NCBI RefSeq assembly: GCF_014529535.1
Contig: NW_023503496.1
Location: forward strand, 744,001-808,000
DNA: 64,000 bases
Reading direction: 5' to 3'
Source: Bradysia coprophila
Lineage: Eukaryota; Arthropoda; Insecta; Diptera; Sciaridae
How positions within the stretch are numbered: the first letter of the stretch is position 1; every line of letters begins with the position of its first letter. The notes beneath the pieces are model-generated. The model worked only from the letters and a program-made list of their open reading frames with translations, searched no databases and had not been told where the DNA came from. Below are positions 13,201 through 25,234 of the stretch, in pieces. Both the position numbers and the translations under genes were made by a program.

Positions 13201-16200
13201 CATTCCGTTCATGCCACTTTTAATGCGAAGAATAGAAAAGATTTCTTTTTCCTCGAACATTTATAGAATTAAATGGGACCATCAAAAGATAAACTCACTG
13301 ACGTGATCTGAATAAGAAACAACATTTTTTCGAACCCGAAATATCATATTTTCACTATAATTCCCATAGTTTAAAGCAGAGTTTCTCTTCGTTTTCATAT
13401 CCCAAACAGAAATACGTGCTGTGCTATATATCCAAGCGCCGTAATCTTTATGCGAGTCTAGCGAACAATAGGAATGTGTGTGGTGCATGGAAGAATGATT
13501 GAAAATCGTAAACAATAATGTCGATGCCTTCGTCAACAAAATTTTCCATTTTTCTTATTTTGGTGATAAATTTCAGCATTTTCACCGGTCACTGCAAAGG
13601 ACTCCAAGCCAAGGAAGCATCAACGAGATAAGAATCTGTCAAAGCTTGCAGCTATGAGCAGACGTCTGGAGTCTTCATCTAACATGGTAAGTGAATTAAA
13701 GGTTTTTTGGAAGCAGAATGTACAAAATAAAATGCCTGCTGCAGTCAATCCTGCTAGTAAAGTTAGGTCGAATCAAATTGTCAGTTTTGTATGTTAATTC
13801 TGGAAAGCTTTAAGCTTTCTGCAGATTCCACTAATTGCTACAATTCATTGGAATCCATGCTCAAAGCTTTCAAAGCTCTCAGAAGGTAATATTCAAATGC
13901 GACATGTTGTTCAGAATCAGTCAAAAAAGAACTTTTAAAGTGTAAACGTGACGCAAGTCCTTTATGTACTTACAAAAAAAACTGATATCGCTGAGGGTGA
14001 CGCATTGTGCGCCATACGCATCAGTTTTACAACAAAAAATTGACCCAAAAAATTGACCCAAAAAATTGACCCAAAAAATTTGTGAAAGAAAATTAAAAAA
14101 ATAAATAAATTTGCGTCACAAGTGACAGATGATTCGGTTTTCTTCCGTTTAAATTCTTTCAGTACATTTTTTAACCATTTTACTAACAATAGGTTCCTCA
14201 CTTGTGACGCAAATATCTTTTTGAAAAATTTTCTGTCAAAAATTTTGTCTGTCAATTTTTGTAAGTGAGATAAAGGACTTGCGTCACATTTACCCTTTAA
14301 GGGTTTTTTGACTGATATCACCACTTTTGTAAGTATGTCATTTCGTCAACATCAAAAAACCTCATGGAAATAAAAAAAAATTCTAGAGAAATCAGTCTGA
14401 ATCCCAAAATCTAGAAACCAATCTTGGACTACCTCACTCATATCGAAAATTTAGGAACCAACCATGGAACACCTCACTCATGTCGAAAATAACCCAAATC
14501 CATCAGAAAATCCGATGAAAGTTAGGTAGTGCCAGAGGAATCATTTATCATCCCAAAATTTACCATCCAACCTTGGATACAAATGTGACGAGTTGTTCAG
14601 AATGCTGGACTGATTTGCCGACATTTAAGAGTAAACATTATTAGTACAGGCCTTGCAAATCATAATAGACGGGTGGCACACCCTGATAAGGCCACAGCTT
14701 GAAACCTAGGCCAAATCGTTACTTTACCTGAAAGCCATTTGTTCCAAGACTTTTGTTATCTAGCCCTAGAAGGGATAGAACGAAGTTAGCCCTCGTGTTT
14801 ATCTCGGCAAACGCAAATCGTACAAAAATCCAAGTTGAAGCCAAACGAAGAATGGAATTGAAAAAAAAAAATCGTCGCGTCTTACAAGTCAAATTGACGA
14901 ATTTTGAACATGTCAGACGAGTCAAACCCGCGAACAAAAATTTTACTTTTCAATTCCATTCTTCATTTGGCTTCAATACCTTCATTTTGACACCAACTTG
15001 GATTTTATACAATTTGCGGTTGCCGATATATACTAGAACTAACAAAAGCCTTCGAACAGATATCTTTCGTATAGGTAATCTAACAATTTGGCACAGATTT
15101 TAAGCTCTGACCGTGTACTGGTCTCTAAACAGAACGATATCCATCTAGTACCCGCGATCTATGACCTTCCGGTCTACATTTGATATTGAGCGAGTTGAAT
15201 CGCAGGGACTATAGACTGTTTGAGTTGGGTAAAAAGACTTGATGAACCGTATGGACAATGTCATCATTTTGCATAAAAAAAATATTTCAAAAGTGAACGC
15301 ATCCCCCATCTTAAAACAGAGTCTATAGAGAAGTGGACAATCAAGGACATGGAATCGCTCTCCATTAATGCATCGCCCTACATTTGAAAATGTTTCCCAG
15401 AAAAAGAATTCGCATAAAAACGAGGCTGCCATAAACGAAGTGGGTGGATGGGCGAGTTGCAGCACAAAATAAAAAATATTTTGAGCCGTGTAGTAAACGA
15501 TGTTCGCATTTCTCTGTTGTGGAATACAATGCGAATGTGAAATCAGAGCATCTCAGCGATAAATCAATTTCGAATGCAAAATTTATGGATAAATCTTTTG
15601 CTGTAATGTCGCAAATCCCAATCACTATGCAACATTGTTCACAGGGGTGTAACTTAGAACAATTTTTATTGTCGCCCTTAGAACATTTTTGATTTTTGTA
15701 CCAGCCCTGTTAAATGTTGTTCGAAAACATCGACTCGTTTTTTAATCTTCTGAATGTCAGCTCATTACCGACAATACCACAACATGTACCGAAATATTTT
15801 TTGAACCGGTGGGTGGCGAATTAAAGTCGCATTTGCGTCTAGTTCTCCAATTAATTTAATTAAAATCTGATTCTTATTGTAAAAAAAAACTTGGAACGAG
15901 CCGAACAATTCTTATGATCTGGAATTTTGATTACCCAACGCAGATCCAGTCAAATAAATCGACAAACATTTTAAATGCAAATTTAACCGATTTCTGTGAT
16001 ACAATTGGAAATTCCAGATCATACGAATTGTTCGGCTCGTTCCAAGGTTTTTTTTAAAAATAATATCAAATTTTAATTAAATTAATTGGAGAACTAGACG
16101 CAAATGCGACTTTAATTCGCCACCCACCGGTTCAAAAAATATTTCGGTACATGTTTGTGGTATTGTCGGTAATGTTATAGTTTTCGGCAACAACGATTTT

Positions 16201-19200
16201 CTGCTATAGTAACTTTTAATTGTCTTCGGGCAATTGCCTAAAATCGATGATGGTATTTTACGACAATTTTTATGGTAAAGGGTGCACTGTTGCTTTGCCA
16301 TTTTTCACATTTTATTATAGCGCGCTCGACAATACACCCCCTAGTCAATGGCATATAGTTACAGAGAGAAACTTTTCTGAATAAATAATATTTCATCCGT
16401 TATGGCGAGCATTATCGACTGGAAACGTGCTAGTCTTTGCCGGTTTTCCTTTGCTGCTTCTTCGTCTTGTTTTTTTTTTGTGTATACATGTAACGAGAGC
16501 AATGTAATAGAAAAAAGATAAAAGGAAAATTCTGTGTATTAATGCAGAAATCTTGCTGACACACAGCTTTCGTAATAATATCCATTTTATACGAAGCGTT
16601 GTTCTATACAGTACTCGTAGGGTGTGTAATAATACAACATTATACGAAAGTGAATTGCTACGGTCGGAAGCAAAAAAAGAAAGAAAATGCCCCCGTAAAA
16701 TGCACGACATTCCTATAGTTATACGGGAAATATTACAAGCCGAGATGTGTTGTTTATGTTCAAGTGCTAGGATATATATACATTCACTCGAGCCTCAACT
16801 ACGGATGCTGCTGCTGCTGACGATGATGACGATATTAATTTCTTTCCGACTGTTGTGGCTGATTTGCCTATGGCAATTTTAGAATATGTTCACGGAATGT
16901 ACATTCTTAAAATAAGTTTCAAAGAAATGTTTTGAGGTGAGGCGGCTTTTGCTGTTTTAGACATCCTCTCAAAAAGGATGTAATCGAGAAAATGATGCGG
17001 ACGGCAACAATGTTCGTTTCAAAATTTTAATTACAAGAGCTAAAGTTGTTCAATCGAATTGGACGGAATCAGATTGTCGATACGAACAAACATTTTCGAG
17101 CACACAGGGCAGGACTGGGACGTAAAATCAAGAAGTCCTGTAGGAGCAGAAGAGAAGTAGAGATGATAAAATTCCACTGAATCCATGAAGGCAACAATGT
17201 TTTTACTGATTCTAAAGAGCTGATTCAAATAAAATTTTGTTCACTTCACGTTCCGCCTAAGACTTGATCTAATCACAATTGACGAACGATGTGCAACAAT
17301 CAATAATGTTACTACTACTCTGTACCCACACAGCCCCCTCTCTTCTTCTTCCATCCTTCTTCCATCAAAACCATTCGTTTCTTCGTCTTTCGATAAATCG
17401 TTCGCCGTTCGACTTTGCCATCGAAATCAAAGTTCTTCCATCAAAACCATTCTTTATACCCAAGATGTACCGCTACACGTTTTCATTGTTTTAATCCGAT
17501 TGTTTACGCCATGTGATTTCAACAAAAATTCTTCTCGAACTGTCGGCTTTCAATTGACCTGTCTCATACTTTTCAACGTTTCAGCATTCCGATTTGCTTT
17601 GTCCCGACTGGCTTTGATACTCGATTGCTGAACGGTTGAGCCCCCATGTAGGATCAGAAGAGAGAGAGAGAGAGATGATAAAACTCCAATAAAATGTTGT
17701 TCTCTTCACGATTTGTGTAAGACTAAATTTAATCACAATGACAACTGTAGAACCGATGTGCAACAATCAATGATGTTACTCTAGCTTTAACTCTGTACCC
17801 ACAGTCTTTCGGGCACCGCCCGATTTCCAATCATGCTTGTTCGAACCTGCAAGCACACACCACCGTTTCAATACTGTTATACTTACTTCAATGCAAATGT
17901 TAACAGTGGTAGGCACTTGGTATAATATTAGATACGGTCTTGATTGAGATTATAGTTCTTGCTATGATCAGTTACAGAACAACAGAACTGAAAATTACCA
18001 CAAATGCCATCGGGTATCGTGAATCGCTTCTGTGGGGTGCTGTGAGTAAAAACCACCAACATATGATTAACAGTATATATGTTCGTCTAACGTGAACATT
18101 TAGAGAATTATAAGCGAAATGAAACAAAAAATGTTACACCAAGAACTCGTTGTGTATAAAAGTTTGCCTTTCACTGACTGCTCAAATAAATATGCAATCG
18201 TTACAATGGGATCGTCACAGAAGACCTATCCTAGGTGACTGTTCAATGCACAATGCCATATCGGAAATAAAAAAAATAAAACTGAAAAAAAAACGCCTAA
18301 TCCGACTTACAATCGAACTTATCCGCATAAACATCAACGATAACACCATGCATATGTATTATGATTAACAGGCAACAAAAACCTGTCTTTTTCAATTCCA
18401 ACTTACAACTTCAACACCCGGTCTTTGACTATATATATCGCGTTTTTCATCACACCATATTTTTTCCTGCGAAAGTATTGACGTTTTTCTGGTGCTGCTG
18501 CTTTTTTTTCTATCCCAACGACTATTCCGGCTCAACTCATACCTCCTAGGAAAGTATTTTCGTTTGTACATAATACATCAATCCATGTAGTACATATATA
18601 CAATGTATATTATACATTGCCATCCATCAGCTATTCAACTGACATTCAGCCACCCTTTTATGCGAACAATTGCAAAACTTCTTCTTCAAGTTTTCGTCAG
18701 TTTTTTTTGTTGTTGTTGTTGCTATTTTCTGTTCGTATTTTCAACATTTCGGGTCGATCGCTCAATGAACTTGTTCATCCCTTTTCCGCTGATTACCATA
18801 TTGAATTACATTTTTCCCCTAGATATGCTCATGCAAAGCGACAATCTCTCTCTGTGTATACATAACAAAGCGGGTTACATAAAGCTCCGGTGTGAAACGG
18901 GCATTGATAAAAATCGAAATGAGAAACGGGGAGACATGCGCCGGTTCGAGTGGCGCCAAATTTTCTCTCGGTCTTTAGTGTATTATGTACTCTGAACGCT
19001 GGTTATTTACTAACGGAATTCTTCTCTCAGTATATATTTTCACGCCGCAGGTCAATGTTCATACGAAAAGCTCTCTCCATTTCAACGAAATAAAACCGTT
19101 CGTTTGCTCACAAACAAAAGCGAATAGGGGAGAGACACAAAATGAAAAAAAAACACAATTCTCATTTACGGAGCTGCATGTGGTATTCCATGGTATACTG

Positions 19201-22200
19201 TTTATAGCCAAAAATAGAAATTCAATATTTTGTCATCATGTCGTCAGAAAGTTATGTAAGACAAAATCCGTTGTAGTGTGTGCTTTGGGGGAGGATGAGG
19301 GAAAAAAGCATTTACTTTTTCGGAGAATGAAAATGTTGAAAATGCATGATGGGAAAGGGGTGATGGAGTAACATTTATTTACTCTTCGCATGTGTATATG
19401 TACAAAATTTCTGTGCTACGTTTCGGTTACACCGATGAACGATGTGTATATAGTGTGCCGCAAGCTATTCGTTCTCTATATACCACCTCACTCACATGTA
19501 ACGATATTTCATTTACTTTGTTATTTAATGTATGTTACATAGCTCGTCGGCATTTGCCCTGTAGGAGGGTTGGGGGATTCGGAGAAACATAACACACATC
19601 AATATCGTATAATCAATTGTCTCCTGTGCTTTTTTTTGGAGTCGTAAATGTGGTATGGATTCACATATGACGTTGCTGTTGTATGTGGAATTTTCTTCGC
19701 ATCAGCAGCAAGCTTTTAAGCCACACAAAATAAATGAGTTATTGAACGGAGGGTTGTGGGGCTCTGAAATTAAATTAATTTTTTTTTCTGTCATTCTCTG
19801 CGCTGTTATCCTCAAAGTCAAAAAACGAGAAGAAAAATTATGGAAATGTGGCCATGTCGAGCGTTTTTTATGATGTTAAAGACAAATGAAAATTCTATTT
19901 TATTATCATTCCCTTTTGATGGGATACTTTATAGCCTAAATGGTTTTGTGAATGATGTGGGCATCATTATACACAACTTGTTTTATTGCTCCATATATGC
20001 ACGCACACACAGCCGAACACACACTGAATGTCATTTATTTGTATGTCTAAATCAACGAGCATTATACGGTGCCGTTAATAATGGAGTTATTACATTACAT
20101 TTTATGTGTGTTCTGTGTGCGCAACAAGTGGAAGGAAAATGAATTGGTTCCCAGAAATAGAGCGCCAAAATATTGTAGTGTGTCCGTTTTAATGAATTTT
20201 CTCTTTATGTTCGGAGTTATATTTATTACGTTGTTGGTCGGTTGGATGTTTGTCATTAACATTCAATTGATCGACCTTTTTTGTTGATTATAGAAATCAA
20301 TTTTCCTTGACTAATGTCTTCGATGTGAACCGATTTAGACTAACAGTGAGGGTCTAGTTGAAAATTTATTGGATTGAATTTCATACCGAGTGTTGATTGT
20401 TCTGAAACCTTACAATCGTGTCAAATTCATCCCTAAGTACTAGTAGGTTTCATGACGTACTATGCAGTTGTACCAGAATAACATCTCTAAATTTCTGACG
20501 ACGAACCCGATAAAATTCATCGTGTGAGAACCTCACAACCGCGTGAAAATCACCCATAGTACTAGTATACAATTCCTAGCGATGAGCCTGATCAATTTTA
20601 TTGTGTTGGAAGTTGGAACCCGACAATCGGGCGAAATTCATCTCTTTGTACTAAACGAACCTCTTAGCATTCCTAGCTATGACCTTGATCAATTTTTGAT
20701 TTTTTCGTATTAACAGCCTTTTACGGCCAATAACAAGTTCAGTCTGGACCACCGGCTCAATGTGGCTTCTGAACCACGCGTCGAAATATGCAAATACTCT
20801 CTGAGTAAAGTTAGATGCTTAATTGATATCTCGCCTAAATGTAGGCTAGACACTATGCCCACAAATTAATCGTATTTCACAGTCACCAAATACACTGCAA
20901 CTACCCAAATTATGAAGCTTGATTGAACTTAAGGACGCTACTTATGCGATTATAATAACTAAAAAAAATCCATGTCGAATTGTCTGACACTGGAATCGAA
21001 CCCGTTTCATTTTGATTGAAAGCTAGTACGGAACCACTGAGCCATCCTGTCGCGTTTGAACTACATAACCACGTGAAATGTATCCCTTTGTACTAGAATA
21101 ACATCATAAAATTCCGACCGATGAGCCTGATCAATTTAATGGCTTTGAAACCCCACAAACGGGTGAAATTACTGATAAACTATCTGGCGATGAAACCGAT
21201 AAAATTCATGGCGTTAGACCCCCACAATCGGGTGACATTTGTCCCGTTGTACTAGAATAACTCCATAAGATTTCTGGTGATGAACCTGATCAATTTTACT
21301 GCATCAGAACCCTAAAACATTGGTAAAGTCATTTCGTTGTACTAGAACAACATCATAAAATTCCTAGCGATGAGCCTGATCAATTTTATAGCGTTAGAAC
21401 TCTTCAATCGGGTGAAACTCATCTCTTTGCACTAGAATTCATCTCCTTACTAGTGAAGAACTTGATAAATTACATGGCGTTGGTTACCACGCGTCGGAAA
21501 ACCCGCAACAGTGAAAAATTCATCCCGCTGTAGTGTACCCTCAACGTTGAATCAATCAAATAAAAAATAATAATTTTACTAGTTTTCATTAGCACTACTC
21601 ATGCACCCACCCACTAATTGTCCCGATTCTTTTTTTGCTATTTTTTGCTGCTGCATGCTAGCCCAATTTGTAATATTATTCCATTTCGAGTGTGCTCAAT
21701 GAAATGTCTGAGTTAAGCACATAATACGAAGCGAAACTCAAATTGCTCGTTATTAATGTACTGAATCATTCATTTGCAGGGTTCATATATGCGAATGGTA
21801 ATAGAATCTCTTGACGAGAATTATTATTCATTCGAATTGTATGGGTGGTACGGTATACACGCATATATATATCTGCGAATGGGAAAACGAAAATTTTGCT
21901 ATTTTGTATAATTTGATGTGTAAAACATCGCCTATAGGAACATTGATGTAGTAATGCTTGCGAAGTGTATATATATAGCTTTGTGTGTATATATAGTCCC
22001 CCCACTACCCCATTACTCTGCGATGCTATCAGCTATCAGGAATGAAGAAAATGTACAACACAAATAAACAAGCGAAGAATTTCCACTTGTTGAATGGGCA
22101 CTGAAGTGGATATAAATTCTGGCGCCAGAGAGTGTTCATCTTTTTCTGTTTCAATTGGCACAGTTTTGGGACGATTTCTTTTTTATCTCAACGACAGCCA

Positions 22201-24252
22201 CGTCGTGAAGTGGAAATTGATTTTCGTTAAATAACATTGACGATGTTCAATTGGGACTCATTAGCATTATTGTAACACAAAAGTGATGCTAACGTTAAAT
22301 CGATCCGACCAATTCGAATCATCATCATTTCATCGAACTACCTACTATTATAGAAGCAAGGGCCACCGAAATCAATGAAAGTGTAAAACAGGTATTTGAT
22401 TTTCGTACTCAAAAGCACTCATTTTCATATTATTTTGACATAAAATGTGAGTGCGTTTAAGACGAATTCGGCGATCGACCATAACTGTCCTTGACTTTCA
22501 TTGACCGAAATTTACCAAAAATTTCAAGAAATTTAACGAAAGAATTTTTTGGTAACGCGATGAATTTCGACAATTTTCGGTAATTTTAAGCTCAAAACCA
22601 GAGAACCAGCTCCTATGGGAAAGAAGGTGAGATAATTACGTGCAAATAGAAGCCAACTGTCATTTTAATGTTCCTTCTATGTTCCATTTCTCTGCTCAAA
22701 ACACACGATGCATAGAACACGTGTTTCGACCTAAATTTTCTTTATTCTTTAATGCTCAACGAAAGAGAATTTCGATCAAAACACGTTTTCGGTGCCTCGT
22801 TTGTTTTGAGGTTAAATCTACTTCCAAATAAGGGCCACGTAACAATTGATCCTGCTGCCAGCACCTCTGATTTTCCACAAATTTTCAGATTAACGAAATC
22901 GATCGCATTGGTGGCATTGGTACAACGCCATTCATACCGAATCTTTATCAAAATCATCTTCCCGAGCACAATCCGAACAATTTTAATCCAACAAATTCAT
23001 CACGCTTCCACGACGAATCTTCGCCTTCCAATACCATTCCAAATTGGCATTCCACTGAACAACCAAATCCAACGTACAATTGGATGAATGGGCCGTACGG
23101 TTCGAGACCTCATCATCGCAAGAGGCATTTGACGCCCGAACCGCAGGTATCACCAATGCTTCCATCGATTCGCCCGCCCAGCCAGCCCAGCACCACAAAG
23201 GATTATCAGAAAATTGCGGTAAGATTGTTGAATTTTACAGATTTTGGTTTTTGTAGTGCATCAGGTAAGCATTCTCACATTGTACGTGTGGTATTAGCGA
23301 ATTATAAGGAAAATGATTTTTTTCAAATTGATAAAAGGGCAAATCCGAATTTCCCCGGAAAATACTTTACGATTTTTGAGGATTTTTTTGTGACATTTGT
23401 GACAGTTAATGCGTTTTCTATAGACAAAGGCATAACCTCTCTATCTAGCAAACAAACTACATTTATAAACGACGTGGAACGAAGTTATTTATAACGCCGG
23501 ATGTTTCGGAGTTGTACTGTGACTATTTTTGGAAAAACATTTTCCCTTAGTTTCCTCAAGTTTTCCACATTTTCCTACATTTTTGTCAAATTAGAAAAAC
23601 TATGGAAAAGTCTAGGAAAATGTAAGAAAGTTTTAAAAAAATCAAGAAAATGTTTTCCAAACAATCGTCGCTGAGATTTTCTTAAAGCTTTGAAATTTCC
23701 GAGATCATTTTTTGATTTTCTCCACCAGCTTGAGGTTTTCAGTTCTATCCCGACATGACCTCAATACCATTTCCTCAATAAAATCATTAAATTTCTACAT
23801 TACCAGAGTGGCGTCCTTGAATCCGACTTCATACCGAGTAAGAAACGTCGAAAGAACAAAACGGACAATGAAGACTCGCTCAGCAGTCGAGAAGAGTTAC
23901 AGGTACTCACTCTGACCGAACGACAATATGATAACTCCTTCAACCACACTCGTTTCTCTTCCAGAACATTACTCCACTGCCTGGTTTCCAGCAAGCTTTC
24001 GGTTCGACCGAAATCGGCCGATTTTCGGAAGTATTCTTCAACGCACCGGAAAGTCCGTTCGAATTGGTGTTCGAATCGGAAGCGGACACATTGAGTCCAC
24101 AAGCATGGGAAACCGGCGACTCGTTGGAGGGGCCGCATATTAATTTGCAAATTGGTGCTACCGTTCAGCCGATTTATGCTGAAAGTTATGCGTCAACGGA
24201 TTCGCCGGCGAGTAGTAGTTATTTTAGTGAAATTCGATGCAATGATTTCTAA
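7191..24252 (+). CDS. Five-exon gene for an unrecognised 484-aa His/Tyr/Pro-rich, probably nuclear protein
   Basis: Exons: 7191-7821, 13577-13686, 22889-23218, 23807-23902 and 23965-24252. All introns are GT-AG and phases agree (phase 1, then 0, 0, 0), giving one 1455-nt frame. The open frame extends a little upstream but only from a TTG, so the ATG at 7191 (MDCCGNYPDY) is the start. Residues 1-210 are rich in Tyr, His, Pro, Asn and Ser with HHHHH and HHH runs. Exon 2 (about residues 211-247) is basic, with KPRKHQRDKNLSKLAAMSRR. Exon 3 is Asn/Pro-rich and includes HHRKRHLTPEP. Exon 4 carries a likely nuclear localisation signal, SKKRRKNK, in an acidic/Ser context. Exon 5 is acidic and ends EIRCNDF. 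No signal peptide, membrane segment or known fold is visible. The composition suggests a transcription regulator, but that is inference and I do not recognise the family. Intron 1 contains another gene; intron 2 is 9.2 kb and repeat-rich. An AATAAA at 24901 is a possible polyadenylation signal. Confidence 0.8.
8481..8700. repeat. CAGGT/AGGTCA-rich degenerate repeat
   Basis: The block is built from CAGGTCA, CAGGTTT and their complement TGACCTG. At least five AGGTCA and two TGACCT hexamers occur in about 190 bp. The simplest reading is a degenerate short-unit repeat. AGGTCA is also the half-site of many nuclear receptors, so a binding role cannot be excluded. Confidence 0.7.
9388..10218. mobile_element. 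Nonautonomous hAT-like element with 8-bp TSD
   Basis: TTGTGACA at 9380-9387 is repeated exactly at 10219-10226. Between the copies the element starts CAGGCATGAGCGCCG and ends with the near-complement CGGCGTTCATGCCTG. An 8-bp target duplication is the hallmark of hAT transposons. The subterminal arms (about 9388-9505 and 10105-10218) are unusually GC-rich, made of GCCGCC and GCCGGCTT words, whereas the middle is AT-rich. No transposase is present. Confidence 0.85.
11252..11925 (+). repeat. Degenerate minisatellite of about 21 bp containing ACCGGAAGT
   Basis: Tandem units of the type ACCGGAAGTGACCTAAAACG run for about 670 bp. ACCGGAAGT occurs exactly at least 11 times. A higher-order repeat of about 180-240 bp is also visible, with GAAGCGGATGTGACC recurring near 11368, 11608 and 11785. 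ACCGGAAGT matches the consensus core of ETS transcription factors. The array ends about 370 bp upstream of the CBM14-mucin start codon. Confidence 0.9.
12188..12220. promoter_or_regulatory. Paired inverted GATA-type sites upstream of the CBM14-mucin gene
   Basis: TTATCT at 12188-12193 and AGATAA at 12215-12220 face each other, 72 to 104 bp before the ATG. GATA factors drive many midgut genes in insects, which would suit a peritrophin-like product. The sites are seen; the function is inference. Confidence 0.3.
12292..12909 (+). CDS. Secreted CBM14 chitin-binding protein with mucin-like Thr/Pro tail
   Basis: A single-exon 205-residue protein. Residues 1-23 are a signal peptide (MFIRLLSLALILFSL then a short polar stretch). 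Residues 25-74 form one peritrophin-A/CBM14 module with six cysteines at about 25, 37, 43, 53, 66 and 74 and the aromatic DCNAYYQCSNGEW segment, which binds chitin in this family. The first cysteine spacing (11 residues) is slightly short. Residues 76-190 are Thr/Pro/Ser repeats (TTTQTTTLPP, EPPTPSPSQPTT), expected to be heavily O-glycosylated. The tail AYRKKLSLVSDELIQSN is not repetitive. The product is probably secreted into a chitin matrix such as peritrophic membrane or cuticle. The gene lies wholly inside intron 1 of the five-exon gene on the same strand. Two facing GATA-type sites lie just upstream. Confidence 0.9.
   Translation: MFIRLLSLALILFSLTNKFVETARCAYGEYSGDPYDCNAYYQCSNGEWIHRRCPRTLHWHQELLKCNWPRYANCDLDKTTSTIPTQPTTTTQTTTLPPTTSTTPITPSPTTIPPTPTAPSTTTLGPPTPTGPPPPTTTDSTSIGPPIPTEPTSTSTEPPLEPPTPSPSQPTTTQQPTQTAPPLEPPTPAYRKKLSLVSDELIQSN
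13917..14315. mobile_element. MITE-like fold-back element, about 400 bp
   Basis: It starts TCAGTCAAAAAA and ends TTTTTTGACTGA. The arms continue inward through a shared TGACGCAAGTCCTTTAT block (13949-13965 against 14269-14285). Three to four tandem AAAAAATTGACCC units lie inside at 14034-14085. A related GACGCAAGTCATTTA fragment occurs near 41468. Confidence 0.75.
14710..15095. repeat. Inverted repeat, about 385 bp
   Basis: The block with AATCCAAGTTGAAGCCAAA and AAGAATGGAATTG (14827-14863) is reversed with changes at 14955-15005 (CAATTCCATTCTTC, GGCTTCAATACC, ACTTGGATTTT). Weaker outer pairing extends to 14710 and 15095. The two overlapping frames of 72 and 116 residues are products of the repeat. 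Confidence 0.65.
15763..16174. mobile_element. Palindromic element with about 165-bp arms
   Basis: It begins CATTACCGACAATACCACAA and ends with the exact complement. The arms stay highly similar through ACCGGTGGGTGGCGAAT and GAACGAGCCGAACAATTC. An unpaired loop of about 85 bp separates them. There is no coding capacity, and the target duplication is not evident. Confidence 0.85.
20380..21545 (+). repeat. Degenerate tandem array, unit about 90 bp, split by a SINE-like insert
   Basis: Units containing TACTAGAATAACATCATAAA, GATGAGCCTGATCAATTTTA and CACAATCGGGTGAAATTCAT recur on both sides of the insertion at 20711-21052. Copies are strongly diverged, so the array is old. The left part is about 330 bp and the right part about 490 bp. 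Confidence 0.75.
20711..21052 (-). mobile_element. tRNA-headed SINE-like element, copy 1
   Basis: About 340 bp shared with 55844-56220. Read on the minus strand it starts with a tRNA-like head (about 20978-21052) with A-box-like GATGGCTCAGTGG and B-box-like GGTTCGATTCC. Its other end is TAACAGCCTTTTACGG. The head lacks a clean acceptor stem, so it is a retroposon or tRNA-derived repeat rather than a tRNA gene. It sits inside the degenerate array. Confidence 0.75.
22692..22810. repeat. Diverged relative of the 1273-1446 fold-back
   Basis: TGCTCAAAACACACGATGC near 22692 and AAACACGTTTTCGGTGCCTC near 22782 match the arms of the fold-back at 1273-1446. The loop differs and the arms carry several changes. 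Confidence 0.7.
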
Positions 24253-25074
24253 TTGTTGTCATCAACAAAAACGGTTTAGCGAAAAAACAGAAAAATGGTA
24301 GCCAATTTGTGTAACATTAAGTGTTCGTTATGAAAATGAAAATTTTCTTTATCGTTTTTATCGTCGAAGACAAAACTCACAGTGTCAATGTGTCGCGTGG
24401 GTCGTATCCGATGCACACACAATGCACGTATTCGAATGAACGTTTATTGATTTGTTGATCGGGGCTTTATTAAAGGAAAACAAAAACCAAAAAAAATTTT
24501 GCAAGTTGAAATGGAAAAAACTTTAATTGTTGTTGTGCCTTTTCGGGATTTATAAATTTTTTGAAAATTACTTAGCATTTCGGCATTTACAAAATTTTAC
24601 AGAATTTCTTCGTTAAGATTCATAGAATTCGTTAAAAGATATTTAACCGAACAAAAAAATAATAATTTCATTCGATACCCCGTTACCGTGAGCGTTCGTT
24701 ATCTATAACTGCATTCAAATAGAAAAAGTCAGAGAGTTCTTGTCCAATGTTATTTTATACCGTTGTGAGAGCTCGTACAGTAAATCATCGTTAAGTTGAA
24801 CCTGTTAATTTGTCAAGTCTACCAATATAAAATTATATGGGCAATGCTGTCACAGAACATACGAGCTCTAAGAAATGTTGCCAGCGAAGTTATATTTACA
24901 AATAAAACGAAATTGCCGATTTGCAACAAAGGGTGCGACGCGTAGCGGAAATAAATCGAACATACTTGTGTCCAATATTCAAATTTGGTCAACATAGAAA
25001 GTAGTGTCATCTGTTGAACGTGAAAATCGCGAATGCGTCATTTAATATTGGCACTTGAGCTGGTAGGGCTAGTT

Positions 25075-25184
25075 CGAGGGGTCACGCACTCCTTCAAATT
25101 TAATCCATTTAATACATTTAATCCAAGAAATACATGGGATTAAATGGATTTAAATCCATTTAATCCCGAGTGCGTCACCCCTCG
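25075..25184. mobile_element. 110-bp hAT-like MITE with 8-bp TSD
   Basis: GGCTAGTT at 25067-25074 is repeated exactly at 25185-25192. The enclosed sequence has 17-bp terminal inverted repeats with one mismatch (CGAGGGGTCACGCACTC and GAGTGCGTCACCCCTCG). The interior is made of ATTTAATCC words in both orientations. The 8-bp duplication points to hAT transposition. Confidence 0.85.
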
Positions 25185-25234
25185 GGCTAGTTACTTTTCT
25201 ATATGAAAAAAGATAGTCTTAGCAAGGATCACGA

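Larger units (their letters stand above)
7822..13576 (+). other. Intron 1 (5.8 kb) of the five-exon gene
   Basis: It begins with GTAAGT and ends with TTTCAG. It holds an AGGTCA-rich repeat (8481-8700), a nonautonomous hAT-like element (9388-10218), an ACCGGAAGT minisatellite (11252-11925) and a complete nested gene (12292-12909). I see nothing specific in 7998-8480, 10227-11250 or 12910-13576. Confidence 0.75.
13687..22888 (+). other. Intron 2 (9.2 kb) of the five-exon gene
   Basis: It begins GTAAGT and ends TTTTCAG. It contains fold-back elements at 13917-14315, 14710-15095 and 15763-16174, a degenerate satellite with an inserted SINE-like sequence (20380-21545), and a fold-back relative at 22692-22810. 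The AT-rich stretch 16175-20379 has many short open frames, none with recognisable protein character. Confidence 0.75.

Noticed and set aside
18150-20290. Cluster of 60-130-residue frames in intron 2
   Set aside because: AT-rich chance frames without conserved motifs, cysteine patterns or consistent codon use.
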